Made by a program: the position numbers and the translations under genes. A stretch of DNA of 64,000 bases. Source: Mycobacterium attenuatum. Its GTDB lineage: Bacteria > Actinomycetota > Actinomycetes > Mycobacteriales > Mycobacteriaceae. Under the pieces are notes generated by a model. That model did not search any database. It had not been told where the DNA came from and worked only from the letters and a program-made list of their open reading frames with translations. Where the stretch lies: positions 52,217-116,216 of the forward strand of contig NZ_UPHT01000150.1 of NCBI RefSeq assembly GCF_900566085.1, given 5' to 3'. Positions 45,071 to 53,930 of the stretch are shown piece by piece. Position 1 is the stretch's first letter; each line of letters starts with the position of its first letter.

Positions 45071-45725
45071 ACCGGGACCACCGGGCAATCCGTTTGCCGG
45101 CTGGACCGACGAGCAAATGAGACAAGTAGCTGTCGAAATCGCCAACGGTCATGCCTTGAAGCATTTTCCGGGAAAGACGCCAGGAGACCTGGCCAGATCG
45201 ATTTACGACGCGATGAAGGACCCCAATACTCGGATCGGTTCCAGCATCAAATCCGGCGGACTAACGCTGCTGAAGAGCGATGGAACCATTATTTTCATCA
45301 ATCCGCAGGACGGCGACTATGGAACTGCCTTCGAACCCAAGCCGACTGCGACGACTCCGTGGCGAACCCCGCTGGAATACTTCGAGCAGAACACTAGGGC
45401 CGTCGAACCACTTGCTCCCCCTGCATCGGGACGGTTTCCACCGCTTACTCCCGGCGAAATGGCGCCACCTACACCCGCCGCTCCACAGCCTCCACCGGTT
45501 CCGCGACCCGCACCCCCACCACCGCCACCGGTTGAAGCGCCACCGGCACCCAAGCCAGCGCCCCTACCCAAAGGTGTCGAAGGGCCGATGCTTCCCGGCG
45601 GACCCGCACCGCCTTTGGGACCCCACGTTGTGCACCCACCGCATACCATCCCCCATCACCTCCCCATTTTGGGAGAAGACGACCCGGGGAAATCCCCGAG
45701 ACTTCGACTAGGAGCAGGACGCTAG
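44485..45725 (+). pseudogene. Type VII polymorphic toxin of cassette 2, frameshifted, with a different toxin end
   Basis: From GTG 44485, same N-terminal domain as cassette 1. At 44973 it has ATCGCGCGGCC where cassette 1 has ATCGCGGCC, so two extra bases shift the frame. The frame that follows has TTFPETPHDPKP, then WTDEQMRQVAVEIANGHALK, a ~80-residue domain (HFPGKTPGDLARSIYDAM...IIFINPQDGDYGTAF), then a long Pro-rich tail to 45725. The His-plus-late-Thr pattern recalls BECR-fold RNase toxins; that is a guess. The unshifted frame stops at 45120. Confidence 0.85.
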
Positions 45726-46138
45726 CCTCCATCAGCGGGTTTTAAGTGCCGACCGCTCCCAGGAAACAACAACTCAGCCGTGGTGATGCGGCCGATCTTG
45801 CGCTGCAAGCCGCGCAGTAAACTCACCGCCTCCGTATCGGAGATCCCGCTAACGGTCGCAAAGTCCAATCCCGCGCCCACCAACTCGCTGGCCCAGGAGC
45901 ATTCCGTCAAGTACAACACCCGAGCCCAATCCAAGCTAGTAAGCGCTTGGCCACCAACGACTGCGTAAGAAAGACGACCAGTGAGCTCGTCGAATTCCTC
46001 CCACGTCGACAACCCCAGCACGCGGATCGGAAACGGTGTCGCAGTCGCCGAAAACTGCCATTGGTACAGCGCATGCTGTATGAAGCTGCGCTCATCGCTA
46101 GTCAGATCAACAGCTACCAACTCAGAATCAATTGACAT
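45722..46138 (-). CDS. Unknown protein, candidate immunity gene of cassette 2
   Basis: 138 residues from ATG 46138. Acidic and helical, with WEEFDELTGRLSYAVVGGQALTSLDWARVLYLTECSWASELVGAGLDFATVSG. No known family recognised. Its stop overlaps the toxin stop by 4 bp, tail to tail. Its place directly behind a toxin with no other immunity gene makes it the best immunity candidate, despite the unusual convergent orientation. Confidence 0.6.
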   Translation of the reverse strand: MSIDSELVAVDLTSDERSFIQHALYQWQFSATATPFPIRVLGLSTWEEFDELTGRLSYAVVGGQALTSLDWARVLYLTECSWASELVGAGLDFATVSGISDTEAVSLLRGLQRKIGRITTAELLFPGSGRHLKPADGG

Positions 46139-46203
46139 TGAGCTGATCCTAAGCTGCAGTTGGGCGAGATAGTGCGCGAGGGGCTGACAACACGTCATCG
46201 AGC

Positions 46204-47256
46204 TCAAGCGTTGAGCACGTCGCCGTGTTCACCCAGCCGTGGCGCCGGCCGGTAGTCGGGCTCATAGCCGCAAACATGCACAGGATTCCCGACGAGACGT
46301 AAATCACCAGCCCGCACAATAGTTTCCGGCGCCGCCTGCAATGCCTCGGGCAGCGTGCGGACGGCCGCCGCCGGCACGCCCAGCGGACGCAGCCGTCGTT
46401 CCCAGCCGGCGGCGGTATCGGTGGCCAGCATCGCCGTGACGACGCCGAGCACCTCGTCGCGCCGGGCCGCGCGCTCGGCCATTGTTTCGAAACCGCCGAT
46501 ACCCGCCTCGTCGGCAAAGGATTTCCAGAACCCGTCGTGCGTGATGAACAGCGCCAGATACCCGTCAGCGGTCGGAAAAAGCTGAGCGGGAACGTAATAC
46601 GAATGCGCGCCATAGGGCCGGCGGTGCGGCTCAATACCCTCGTTGAGGTAAGCGGCGGCATGGTAATTGAGCTGCGAGAGCATGACGTCGCGCAGCGACA
46701 CGTCCACCTGCCCGCCGCGACCCGAAGCCATCATCGCCAGCAACCCCAGCGCCGCACACATGCCGGTGGAGTTGTCCGCCGACGAGTAGCCCGGCAATGT
46801 CGGCGGACCATCTGGCTCACCCGTCAAAGCGGCAATACCGGTAGCGGCCTGGATCACGTAGTCGAATGCCGGATCATCGCCGCCGTTGAGACCGTAACCG
46901 GTGATCGCCACGCAGACGATCCGTTCGTTCCACCGCCGCAGGGCCTCGTAGGTGAGCCTCAGCCGGCGAATGGCCGACGGCTTCAGGTTGACCAGCAGTG
47001 CCTGCGATTGCGCCGCGAGCTCACCCAAGCACCGTTGTCCCGCTTCGGTATTCAGGTCCAGGCAGATGCTCGACTTGTTCCGGTTGAGGCTGGCGAAGTA
47101 ACTGTCCCCCACGCTGCGGGAGATCTCGCCGTCCGGCGGCTCGACCTTGATCACCTCGGCACCGAGATCGGCCAGCAGCATGGTGGCATACGGCCCGGCC
47201 AGCATGGTGCCGACCTCGAGAATCCGTATCCCCGCCAGTGGACCTCGACCAGTCAC
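46204..47256 (-). CDS. CaiB/BaiF family III CoA-transferase
   Basis: 350 residues from GTG 47256, overlapping the LLM stop by 4 bp (GTGA). GPLAGIRILEVGTMLAGPYATMLLADLGAEVIKVEPPDGE is the family N-terminus, and NRNKSSICLDLNTEAGQ follows; the catalytic Asp is expected in YDVRVVD-type contexts (here LPGYSSADNSTG). It transfers CoA between acids. Last gene of the unit mutase-B12 subunit-LLM-CaiB, so it may activate or recycle the mutase substrate. Confidence 0.9.
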   Translation of the reverse strand: MTGRGPLAGIRILEVGTMLAGPYATMLLADLGAEVIKVEPPDGEISRSVGDSYFASLNRNKSSICLDLNTEAGQRCLGELAAQSQALLVNLKPSAIRRLRLTYEALRRWNERIVCVAITGYGLNGGDDPAFDYVIQAATGIAALTGEPDGPPTLPGYSSADNSTGMCAALGLLAMMASGRGGQVDVSLRDVMLSQLNYHAAAYLNEGIEPHRRPYGAHSYYVPAQLFPTADGYLALFITHDGFWKSFADEAGIGGFETMAERAARRDEVLGVVTAMLATDTAAGWERRLRPLGVPAAAVRTLPEALQAAPETIVRAGDLRLVGNPVHVCGYEPDYRPAPRLGEHGDVLNA

Positions 47257-48209
47257 CGCAACTCCGTTGCCAGCGAAGCGATCATCTCGCGGGTCCGGCG
47301 CTTGGACGCGACAAGCGCGTCGCGGTTGCCACCGATCGGCAACAGACGCACGGACAGGTCCGTCACACCGGCGTCGGCGAATCGCCGTAGCCGGGCCAGG
47401 ATGGCGTCCTCGTCGCCGGCCGCGCAGATATCGCCGACGTCTTTGGCGTCGCCGTACCCCAGCAGCCGCTGGTAATTCGGCGAGACCTCGGCCTCGCCCA
47501 GGATTCGGTTGGCGCGCTCCCGTGCGGCGTCGACTTCGGTTGTGCTGCAGAGGCATACCGCTACGCCGGCGACGATGCGCGGCGCCGGGCGACCGGCGTT
47601 GTCGGCGGCCTTGGTGATCCGGGGCACGACGTGCTCGGCGACGGCGCGTTCGTCGGCCATCCACAGCACGGTGCCGTCGGCCCGCTCGCCGGCCAACGTC
47701 AGCATCACCGGCCCGAGCGCGGCCACCAGCACCGGCAGCGGCGCCACCGGCGCCAGGTCGAGGGGGTTGTGCACCCGGAACGTGGTGTTCTCCACGTCGA
47801 CCGGGCCGGGATTGGCGAAGGCCGCGTGCAGCACGTCGAGATAGTCGCGGGTGTAGCCGGCTGGCCGCTCGTAGGGAAGCCCGAGCATGTCGTCGATGAT
47901 CCAGTGATGCGACGGCCCGACACCCAGCACCAGCCGGCCTCCGGTAGCCGCGTGCACCGACAACGCCTGGCGCGCCAACGCAATGGGATGCTGCGCCTGC
48001 AGCGGGACGACCGCGGTGCCCAGCTCGATGCGGCTGGTCCGGGTGCCCATCAGGGCCACCGCCACCAACGCGTCAAAGTCGTTGGGAATCTGTGGAATCC
48101 AGGCGCTGTCCAGGCCGGCGCTCTCCGCCCAGTCGATGTCGGCCAGCATCCGGATGACCTTGCGGGCCGAATCGCCACGCTCGGGACCGACCATCACTCC
48201 GACGCGCAT
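47253..48209 (-). CDS. F420/FMN-dependent LLM oxidoreductase
   Basis: 318 residues. MRVGVMVGPERGDSARKVIRMLADIDWAESAGLDSAWIPQ and the TSRIELGTAVVPLQAQHPIALARQALSVHAATGGRLVLGVG block are typical of F420-dependent LLM enzymes. It overlaps the B12-binding subunit gene by 16 bp and CaiB by 4 bp. The role in the mutase unit is unknown; it may reduce or oxidise an unsaturated acyl intermediate. Confidence 0.88.
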   Translation of the reverse strand: MRVGVMVGPERGDSARKVIRMLADIDWAESAGLDSAWIPQIPNDFDALVAVALMGTRTSRIELGTAVVPLQAQHPIALARQALSVHAATGGRLVLGVGPSHHWIIDDMLGLPYERPAGYTRDYLDVLHAAFANPGPVDVENTTFRVHNPLDLAPVAPLPVLVAALGPVMLTLAGERADGTVLWMADERAVAEHVVPRITKAADNAGRPAPRIVAGVAVCLCSTTEVDAARERANRILGEAEVSPNYQRLLGYGDAKDVGDICAAGDEDAILARLRRFADAGVTDLSVRLLPIGGNRDALVASKRRTREMIASLATELR

Positions 48210-48619
48210 GGTTCCTCCGGGGCAGGTTGCGGGCTGCCGGTCAAAGCGCGAATGTCACGTACCAGCACGTCCAGCGGTGTCCCCGTGGGAAATACCGCCG
48301 CCGCGCCGGCCTCCAGCAGCTTGGGCACGTCGGCGTGCGGGATCGTTCCGCCGACGACGACGGCGATGTCGGCGGCGTCAGCGGCGCGCAGCGCTTCGAT
48401 GGTGCGCGCGGTCAGCGCCAGGTGTGCGCCGGACAAGATGCTCAACCCCACCACGGCCACGTCTTCCTGGACGGCGATCGACGCGATGTCTTCGATGCGT
48501 TGCCGGATCCCGGTGTAGATCACCTCGAAACCGGCGTCACGCAGCGTGCGGGCAACGATCTTGGCGCCGCGGTCATGCCCGTCGAGCCCGGGTTTGGCGA
48601 CCAAGATGCGGGTAGCCAT
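48194..48619 (-). CDS. B12-binding small subunit of an acyl-CoA mutase
   Basis: 141 residues from ATG 48619, overlapping the large-subunit stop (TGATG). DGHDRGAK contains the DxHxxG cobalamin-ligand motif (His15), GLSILSGAH supplies the SxL and VVGGTIP the GG motif. Separate small subunits occur in isobutyryl-CoA and 2-hydroxyisobutyryl-CoA mutases, whereas MutB-type methylmalonyl-CoA mutases carry the domain fused. Confidence 0.93.
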   Translation of the reverse strand: MATRILVAKPGLDGHDRGAKIVARTLRDAGFEVIYTGIRQRIEDIASIAVQEDVAVVGLSILSGAHLALTARTIEALRAADAADIAVVVGGTIPHADVPKLLEAGAAAVFPTGTPLDVLVRDIRALTGSPQPAPEEPCASE

Positions 48620-50196
48620 CAGAACACCACCGGCTGCTGGAATTCGCCCCACACCGCCTTGAGCGCGGAGACCATCTCGCCGACCGTGCAGTAGGCGTTG
48701 GCGCAGTCGATCAGCCGGGGCAGGAGGTTGTCGGTGCCTTCGGCGCCGCGGGCCAGCGCGGTGAGCGTGGACTGTACTGCGGCATTGTCTCTTTCGGCCT
48801 TGACCTGGGTCAGCCGCTTGAGTTGGAGGTCGCGCCCCTCGGCGTCGAGCTCGTAGGTCATGATGTCGTGCTCGGGTTGCTCGGAGACGAACCTGTTGAC
48901 CCCGACCACCGGCCGCGCACCCGTCTCGATGTCCTTGTGCATCGTGAAGGCTTCGTCGGCGATCAGCCCCTGCAGGTAGCCGTCCTCGATGGCACTGACC
49001 ATCCCGCCGTGCTTTTCGAGGTCGGCCATGATCTCGATGATGCGGGCTTCGGTGGCATCGGTGAGCGCCTCGACAAAGTAGGAGCCGCCGAGCGGGTCGG
49101 CGACCCTGGCCACGCCGGTTTCGTAGGCCAGGATCTGCTGAGTGCGCAGCGCCAACGTGGTGGATTCCTCGGTGGGCAACGCGAACGGCTCGTCCCAGGC
49201 CGCGGTGAACATCGACTGCACGCCGCCCAGCACCGCCGCCATCGCCTCGTAGGCCACCCGCACCACGTTGTTGTGTGCCTGCGGCGCATACAGTGACGCG
49301 CCGCCGCACACGCAACCGAAACGGAACATCGATGCGCGGTCCGTCTTGGCACCGTAGCGTTCCCGCACAAGGGTTGCCCAACGGCGCCGTCCCGCACGGT
49401 ATTTAGCGATCTCTTCGAAGAAGTCGCCGTGGGTGTAGAAAAAGAAGGAGATCTGCGGCGCGAACTCGTCGATGGTCATCCGGCCGCGTTGCACCACGGT
49501 GTCGCAATAGGTCACGCCGTCGGCCAGGGTGAAGGCCATCTCCTGCACGGCGGTGGCGCCCGCGTCGCGGAAGTGCGCTCCGGCCACCGAGATGGCATTG
49601 AACTTCGGCACCTCGGCCGCGCAGAACTCGATGGTGTCGGCGATCAGCCGCAGCGACGGTTCGGGCGGCCAGATCCACGTCCCGCGCGACGCGTACTCCT
49701 TGAGGATGTCGTTCTGGATGGTTCCGGTGAGCTTGGCCCGCGGCACGCCCTGGCGCTCGGCCGCGGCGACGTAGAACGCCAGCAGGATCGCTGCGGTGCC
49801 GTTGATCGTGATGCTGGTGCTGATCTTGTCCAACGGGATGCCGTCGAACAGGATCTCGGCGTCGGCCAGCGTGTCGACGGCGACGCCGACCCGGCCGACT
49901 TCCTCGACGACGTCGGGGTCGTCGGAGTCGAAACCGCATTGGGTGGGCAGGTCGAGCGCCACCGAGAGACCCGTCCCACCCTGCTCCAGCAGATACCGGT
50001 ATCGGCGGTTGGATTCCTCGGCGGTGCCGAATCCGGAGTACTGACGAAAAGTCCAGAGCTTGCCGCGGTAGCCCGACGCGAAGTTCCCCCGGGTGAAGGG
50101 AAACTCCCCCGGACCCGGGGGTTTCGACTCGCGGTCCTGCGGCCCGTACACCGGCGCAACCGGGATGCCCGATGCGGTCTGAGCTTCATTATCCAT
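48619..50196 (-). CDS. Acyl-CoA mutase large subunit (methylmalonyl-CoA mutase-like residues)
   Basis: 525 residues from ATG 50196; TTG 50217 is an alternative. TFRQYSGFGTAEESNRRYRYLLEQGGTG-type N-terminus, TGTIQNDILKEYASRGTW and ISVAGAHFRDAGATA. The residues matching methylmalonyl-CoA mutase Tyr89, Arg207 and His244 are present (Tyr53, Arg171, His208) with the same spacing of 118 and 37, whereas isobutyryl-CoA mutase has Phe and Gln at the first two. So a substrate with a free carboxylate is likely, although the B12 domain is a separate gene. MeaB is encoded at 30386. Confidence 0.92.
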   Translation of the reverse strand: MDNEAQTASGIPVAPVYGPQDRESKPPGPGEFPFTRGNFASGYRGKLWTFRQYSGFGTAEESNRRYRYLLEQGGTGLSVALDLPTQCGFDSDDPDVVEEVGRVGVAVDTLADAEILFDGIPLDKISTSITINGTAAILLAFYVAAAERQGVPRAKLTGTIQNDILKEYASRGTWIWPPEPSLRLIADTIEFCAAEVPKFNAISVAGAHFRDAGATAVQEMAFTLADGVTYCDTVVQRGRMTIDEFAPQISFFFYTHGDFFEEIAKYRAGRRRWATLVRERYGAKTDRASMFRFGCVCGGASLYAPQAHNNVVRVAYEAMAAVLGGVQSMFTAAWDEPFALPTEESTTLALRTQQILAYETGVARVADPLGGSYFVEALTDATEARIIEIMADLEKHGGMVSAIEDGYLQGLIADEAFTMHKDIETGARPVVGVNRFVSEQPEHDIMTYELDAEGRDLQLKRLTQVKAERDNAAVQSTLTALARGAEGTDNLLPRLIDCANAYCTVGEMVSALKAVWGEFQQPVVF

Positions 50197-50347
50197 CGAT
50201 GAATAACGTACTTGCAAAAAAAGAGAATGCCAATACCGCTGCCTGACCAGGTGAGATAGCGCAATGCTGGGCGGCGGTGGCGGTTGGCCTCGGCTGATCC
50301 GCGCTCAGCCGCACCCGAGCGACCCAGCAACGTATGACGGAGGCGAC

Positions 50348-51895
50348 ATGGCGGTTCCCCGGCCGTCGGCGGCGGACCTGCGTGCCGCCGCCGAGCACTT
50401 CGGTTTCCACCTCGACGCCGACGACCAACGGGATTACCTCGCGGCCGTCGGGCACACACTCAGGTCCTACGACGTGGTCGACGAGCTCTACGGCGACCTC
50501 TGTGACCATTCCGCTCAGCCTCAGACGCCCGATCGGGTATATCGATTCCCGGAGCCGGGCGACAATCTGCTCGGCGCCTGGTATGTCACGGCCGATATCT
50601 GCTCCGGCGCGCAGGGTCCGCTGTCCGGCAGGACGGTCGCGATCAAAGACAACATCGCCGTGGCCGGCCTGCCGATGATGAACGGATCACGCGCGGTGGA
50701 GGGATTTGTCCCCAGCCGCGACGCGACCGTCGTGCGGCGGCTGCTCGCCGCCGGGGCCACCATTGCCGGCAAGAGTGTCTGCGAGGATCTGTGCTGCTCG
50801 GGATCCAGCTTCACCTCCGCGTCCGGACCGGTGCGCAATCCGTGGGACACCAGCCGAGAAACGGGCGGATCATCCAGCGGTAGTGGCGCGCTCGTCGCCG
50901 CGGGGGAAGTCGAGTTGGCACTGGGAGGTGACCAGGGCGGGTCAGTGCGCATCCCGGCTGCCCTGTGCGGCATCGTCGGGCTCAAGCCGACGTACGGGCT
51001 GGTGCCCTACACCGGCGCGATTCCCATCGAGCGCACCATCGATCACCTCGGCCCGATGACACGCACCGTCGCCGACGCGGCACTGCTGCTTACGGTGCTT
51101 GCCGGCCCGGACGGCCATGATCCCCGCCAGCCCCCGGCGATAGCCCCACAGGACTATCGGGCGGCACTCACCGGCGACGTGACCGGTCTGCGGGTCGGCA
51201 TTCTCACCGAAGGCTTCGGGTGGGCCAACTCGCGGCCGCAGGTCGACGAGCTGGTCCGGTCGGCGGCCCGCAAATTCACCGAAATCGGTTGCACCGTGGG
51301 CGAGGTCAGCGTGCCCTGGCACCGGCGCGCGATCCACGTATTCAACGTCATCATCACCGACGGCGCGACCTACGAGATGCTGGAGGGCAACGGATCCGGA
51401 CTCGGCGTGAACGGACGATACGACCCAGAATTGATGGCGCACTTCGCAAGACAGCGTGTGGCCAAGGCCGACGAATTCGCCAGCACCATCAAGGCGACGG
51501 CGTTGTGTGGCCACTACAGCCGAAACAGGTTGGGCAGCGCAGTTTATGCCAAGGCACGTAATCTGGTGCCGCACCTGCGGGCAGCTTATGACGGGGCGCT
51601 CGAGCATTACGACGTGTTGGTGATGCCCACGGTGCCCGGCACGGCCAATCCGCTGCCGGAGGGCCGCCCGCAGGACGTCGCATTGCTACCACGCACATTC
51701 GGCAAGGCGCTCAACACCGCGCCCATGGACATCACCGGGCATCCTGCGATTTCGGTGCCCGCCGGCCTGGTCGACGGGCTTCCCGCCGGAATGATGATTG
51801 TGGGCAAGCGATTCAACGATGCCACCGTGTTGCGGGCCGCTGGCGCCTTTGAATGCGTGTGCGGAGGGTTTTCTGACGCTTCGCGCCAACCCTAA
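50348..51895 (+). CDS. Amidase-signature family amidase
   Basis: 515 residues from ATG 50348 with GGAGG five bases before it; the upstream part of the frame is not needed. The Ser-cisSer-Lys triad is Lys100 (VAIKDNIAVAG), cis-Ser in GGSSSGSG (~173-180) and Ser199 (GDQGGSVR). PAALCGIVGLKPTYG is the family block. It hydrolyses an amide to acid and ammonia. The preference may resemble indoleacetamide or aryl amide hydrolases, but this is open. Confidence 0.93.
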   Translation: MAVPRPSAADLRAAAEHFGFHLDADDQRDYLAAVGHTLRSYDVVDELYGDLCDHSAQPQTPDRVYRFPEPGDNLLGAWYVTADICSGAQGPLSGRTVAIKDNIAVAGLPMMNGSRAVEGFVPSRDATVVRRLLAAGATIAGKSVCEDLCCSGSSFTSASGPVRNPWDTSRETGGSSSGSGALVAAGEVELALGGDQGGSVRIPAALCGIVGLKPTYGLVPYTGAIPIERTIDHLGPMTRTVADAALLLTVLAGPDGHDPRQPPAIAPQDYRAALTGDVTGLRVGILTEGFGWANSRPQVDELVRSAARKFTEIGCTVGEVSVPWHRRAIHVFNVIITDGATYEMLEGNGSGLGVNGRYDPELMAHFARQRVAKADEFASTIKATALCGHYSRNRLGSAVYAKARNLVPHLRAAYDGALEHYDVLVMPTVPGTANPLPEGRPQDVALLPRTFGKALNTAPMDITGHPAISVPAGLVDGLPAGMMIVGKRFNDATVLRAAGAFECVCGGFSDASRQP

Positions 51896-52704
51896 GCCCG
51901 GCAAAGGATTTCTCCGTGTGGCATCGCCAGCCAACCGTCCGGGGCGCCAGCCCAGACCTGCCACGCCACCGAGATCTCTGTGAGCTCGGCGGTGGTGGCC
52001 ATGCCCGATTCCACCAGTTGGCGAGACAGGTCCGACTCGAGGATGCGGTCGGCCCACATTCCGCCCCACCATTGACGGGTCTCGGCCGTCGCAAAACACC
52101 AGATGCTCCCGGTTGGCGTGACGTCGTCGAAGCCGGCGGCCAGCGCCCAGGACAGCAGCCGCCGGCCCGCGTCCGGCTCGCCGCCGTTGGCGCGAGCCGC
52201 CCCGTCGTAGAGTCGCAGCCACAGGTCCAGTGCGGGCAGCCGTGGATACCAGATGAATCCGCCGTAGTCGGCATCGCGAGCCGCGACAACTCCGCCCGGC
52301 GCACACACCCTCCTCATCTCCCGCAGTGCCTGGACCGGATCGGCGACGTGTTGTAAGACCTGGTGGGCATGGACGACATCGAAGGTGTCGTCGGGAAAGT
52401 CGAGCGCGTGCACGTCGGAGGTCACGAACGAGACGTTCGCCGCGCCGCGCCGCTCGGCCTCAGCGCGGCCCAGACTCAATGCGGCGTCGTTGATCTCGAC
52501 GGCCGTTACCCACCCCGGCGCCACCCGGGCGGCGAGGTCGACGGTGATCGTCCCAGGACCACAGCCGACGTCCAGCACGGTCAGCCCCGATTTCAGGTGG
52601 GGCAACAGATAGCCCGCGGAGTTCTCCGCGGTGCGGACGCGGTGACTACGCAGCACCGACTCGTGATGTCCATGCGTGTAGATCGTCGCTGAGTTGTCGT
52701 TCAT
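51892..52704 (-). CDS. SAM-dependent methyltransferase
   Basis: 270 residues from ATG 52704. Motif I LDVGCGPGTITVDLA, acidic post-I residue in AVEIND, FVTSDVHALDFPDDTFDVVHAHQVLQHV and RVCAPGGVVAARDADYG are typical of UbiE/class I methyltransferases. The substrate is unknown. It overlaps the amidase end by 4 bp, tail to tail. Confidence 0.92.
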   Translation of the reverse strand: MNDNSATIYTHGHHESVLRSHRVRTAENSAGYLLPHLKSGLTVLDVGCGPGTITVDLAARVAPGWVTAVEINDAALSLGRAEAERRGAANVSFVTSDVHALDFPDDTFDVVHAHQVLQHVADPVQALREMRRVCAPGGVVAARDADYGGFIWYPRLPALDLWLRLYDGAARANGGEPDAGRRLLSWALAAGFDDVTPTGSIWCFATAETRQWWGGMWADRILESDLSRQLVESGMATTAELTEISVAWQVWAGAPDGWLAMPHGEILCRA

Positions 52705-52800
52705 GGCGGTTTCCCTCGGTCGGCGCGTCTTCGGTGGCGCCAGCCTATAACCCGTGATCACTATTTGAAATAGTCGTCTCATATACTGAGACACAGACAG

Positions 52801-53556
52801 CTAGTCGACGGGGACATCGAGAACCGGACGGTCGACGCCGGCGCCGGGACCATCGAAGTGCCACCATTCGCCGGAATACACGTCGAGCCCGCCGTACTGC
52901 ATTGCCTCCCGCAGCGCCGTCCGGTTCGCCTGAGCCGCCGCTGTGACGCCCTGAGTCGCGAATGCCGTTGCCCGCGAGGAGAAGTCATCGAAGTCGGTGC
53001 CCATGTCGGCCAGGCACAGGCCATGCACCTGGCGTTCGGCGGGGCAGCTCTGCTGCGGACTGGTAAACGTCACGTCGACCGAACGTCCCGCCTCGTGACT
53101 ACGGGCATACGGTCCCGGTCGCGCCACCCACGACGGGTCGGGAACCGCATTGAACATCTTGACCTGCGCCTCGTGTGGCCGATAACAGTCCCAGAAGACC
53201 AGCACGTGCCCTTGCGGGCGCAGTGCGACCGCGGCCGCCGCGAGACCTCGCGCCATCGATTGGTGCACCAGGCACCGGGCGTCGGAAGGATAGAGCTGGG
53301 TGTGGGTGAAATTGTTGGTCGTCGCGTAGCGCAGGTCGATGACGGCGTCGGGCAGCACGCTTCGGACGTCGATGAATCCGGCCGCGCGCGCCGCGTCGCT
53401 GACCGGCGGGACGCCGGGGCCGGCCGGGACCGTGGTCCCTACGGGCCGAACCGGCAGGGAAGTGGATGTCGCGGCACCCGGGTCATGGCAGGCTCCCGAA
53501 ACCGCCGTCAGCAACGCGGCCAGCATGACCGGGCAGAATCGCCGCATATCGGGCAT
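52801..53556 (-). CDS. VanX/DdpX-like D-Ala-D-Ala dipeptidase, lipoprotein
   Basis: 251 residues from ATG 53556. Signal VMLAALLTAVSGAC carries a lipobox-like SGAC. Zinc and catalytic motifs SHEAGRSVDV (SxHxxGxxxD) and EWWHF (ExxH) match VanX; DCYRPHEAQ supplies the Arg. As an exported, lipid-anchored form it probably trims or recycles cell-wall peptides and is not likely to give vancomycin resistance. Confidence 0.9.
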   Translation of the reverse strand: MPDMRRFCPVMLAALLTAVSGACHDPGAATSTSLPVRPVGTTVPAGPGVPPVSDAARAAGFIDVRSVLPDAVIDLRYATTNNFTHTQLYPSDARCLVHQSMARGLAAAAVALRPQGHVLVFWDCYRPHEAQVKMFNAVPDPSWVARPGPYARSHEAGRSVDVTFTSPQQSCPAERQVHGLCLADMGTDFDDFSSRATAFATQGVTAAAQANRTALREAMQYGGLDVYSGEWWHFDGPGAGVDRPVLDVPVD

Positions 53557-53696
53557 TCCGACATTGTCGCGGTGGTCGCATCGAAGTCTGTGCAGCCACA
53601 CCAGTGGCCGCGAAACTCGGCAACGATTTATCGAACCGATACCGGCCCGGCAGGCCACTCAGCGCGCGGCAGTGAACCCGGGGATTTCTCGGCGTT

Positions 53697-53760
53697 CGTC
53701 AGTGTTCGTCAGTGTTGGTCAGTGTTCGTCAGTGTTAGTCAGTGTTCGTCAGTGTTAGTC
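53697..53760. repeat. 10-bp tandem repeat at the end of a His-rich ORF
   Basis: Six and a half copies of CGTCAGTGTT with C/G/A variation at one position. On the minus strand the unit reads GACGAACACT, which would encode Asp-Glu-His then a stop in the His-rich ORF. The array seems to have grown from that gene's own 3' end. Confidence 0.9.
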
Positions 53761-53883
53761 ATAGTGACCGTCATGGGCGGCATGCCGGCAACCGTCATGC
53801 ACATAGTCGATGTGGTCGCCGTGCGGAACCGTCACGTGGCCGCAGCCCTCGCCATGTGTGTGGTCGTGCCCCTCCCGCCGCAC
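53755..53883 (-). CDS. Small His-rich protein (possible metal binding)
   Basis: 42 residues from GTG 53883 (the frame opens a little upstream): VRREGHDHTHGEGCGHVTVPHGDHIDYVHDG..., ending GHYD at a TAA created by a variant of the tandem repeat. Twelve of the 42 residues are His. It resembles, from memory, small mycobacterial proteins with HGDHVDYVHDG repeats that may bind zinc or nickel. It starts 48 bp after the TetR stop, on the same strand. No ribosome site is clear. Confidence 0.5.
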   Translation of the reverse strand: MRREGHDHTHGEGCGHVTVPHGDHIDYVHDGCRHAAHDGHYD

Positions 53884-53930
53884 TTCCGTGGTGGACCATC
53901 TGCCACTGTGGACAAGGGCAGAAAGTCACT

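Noticed and set aside
47257..47664. N-terminal extension of the CaiB gene
   Set aside because: It would overlap most of the LLM gene start; the GTGA overlap at 47253-47256 gives the natural start.
53697..53760. Possible CRISPR array
   Set aside because: The 10-bp units have no spacers and no cas genes are nearby.
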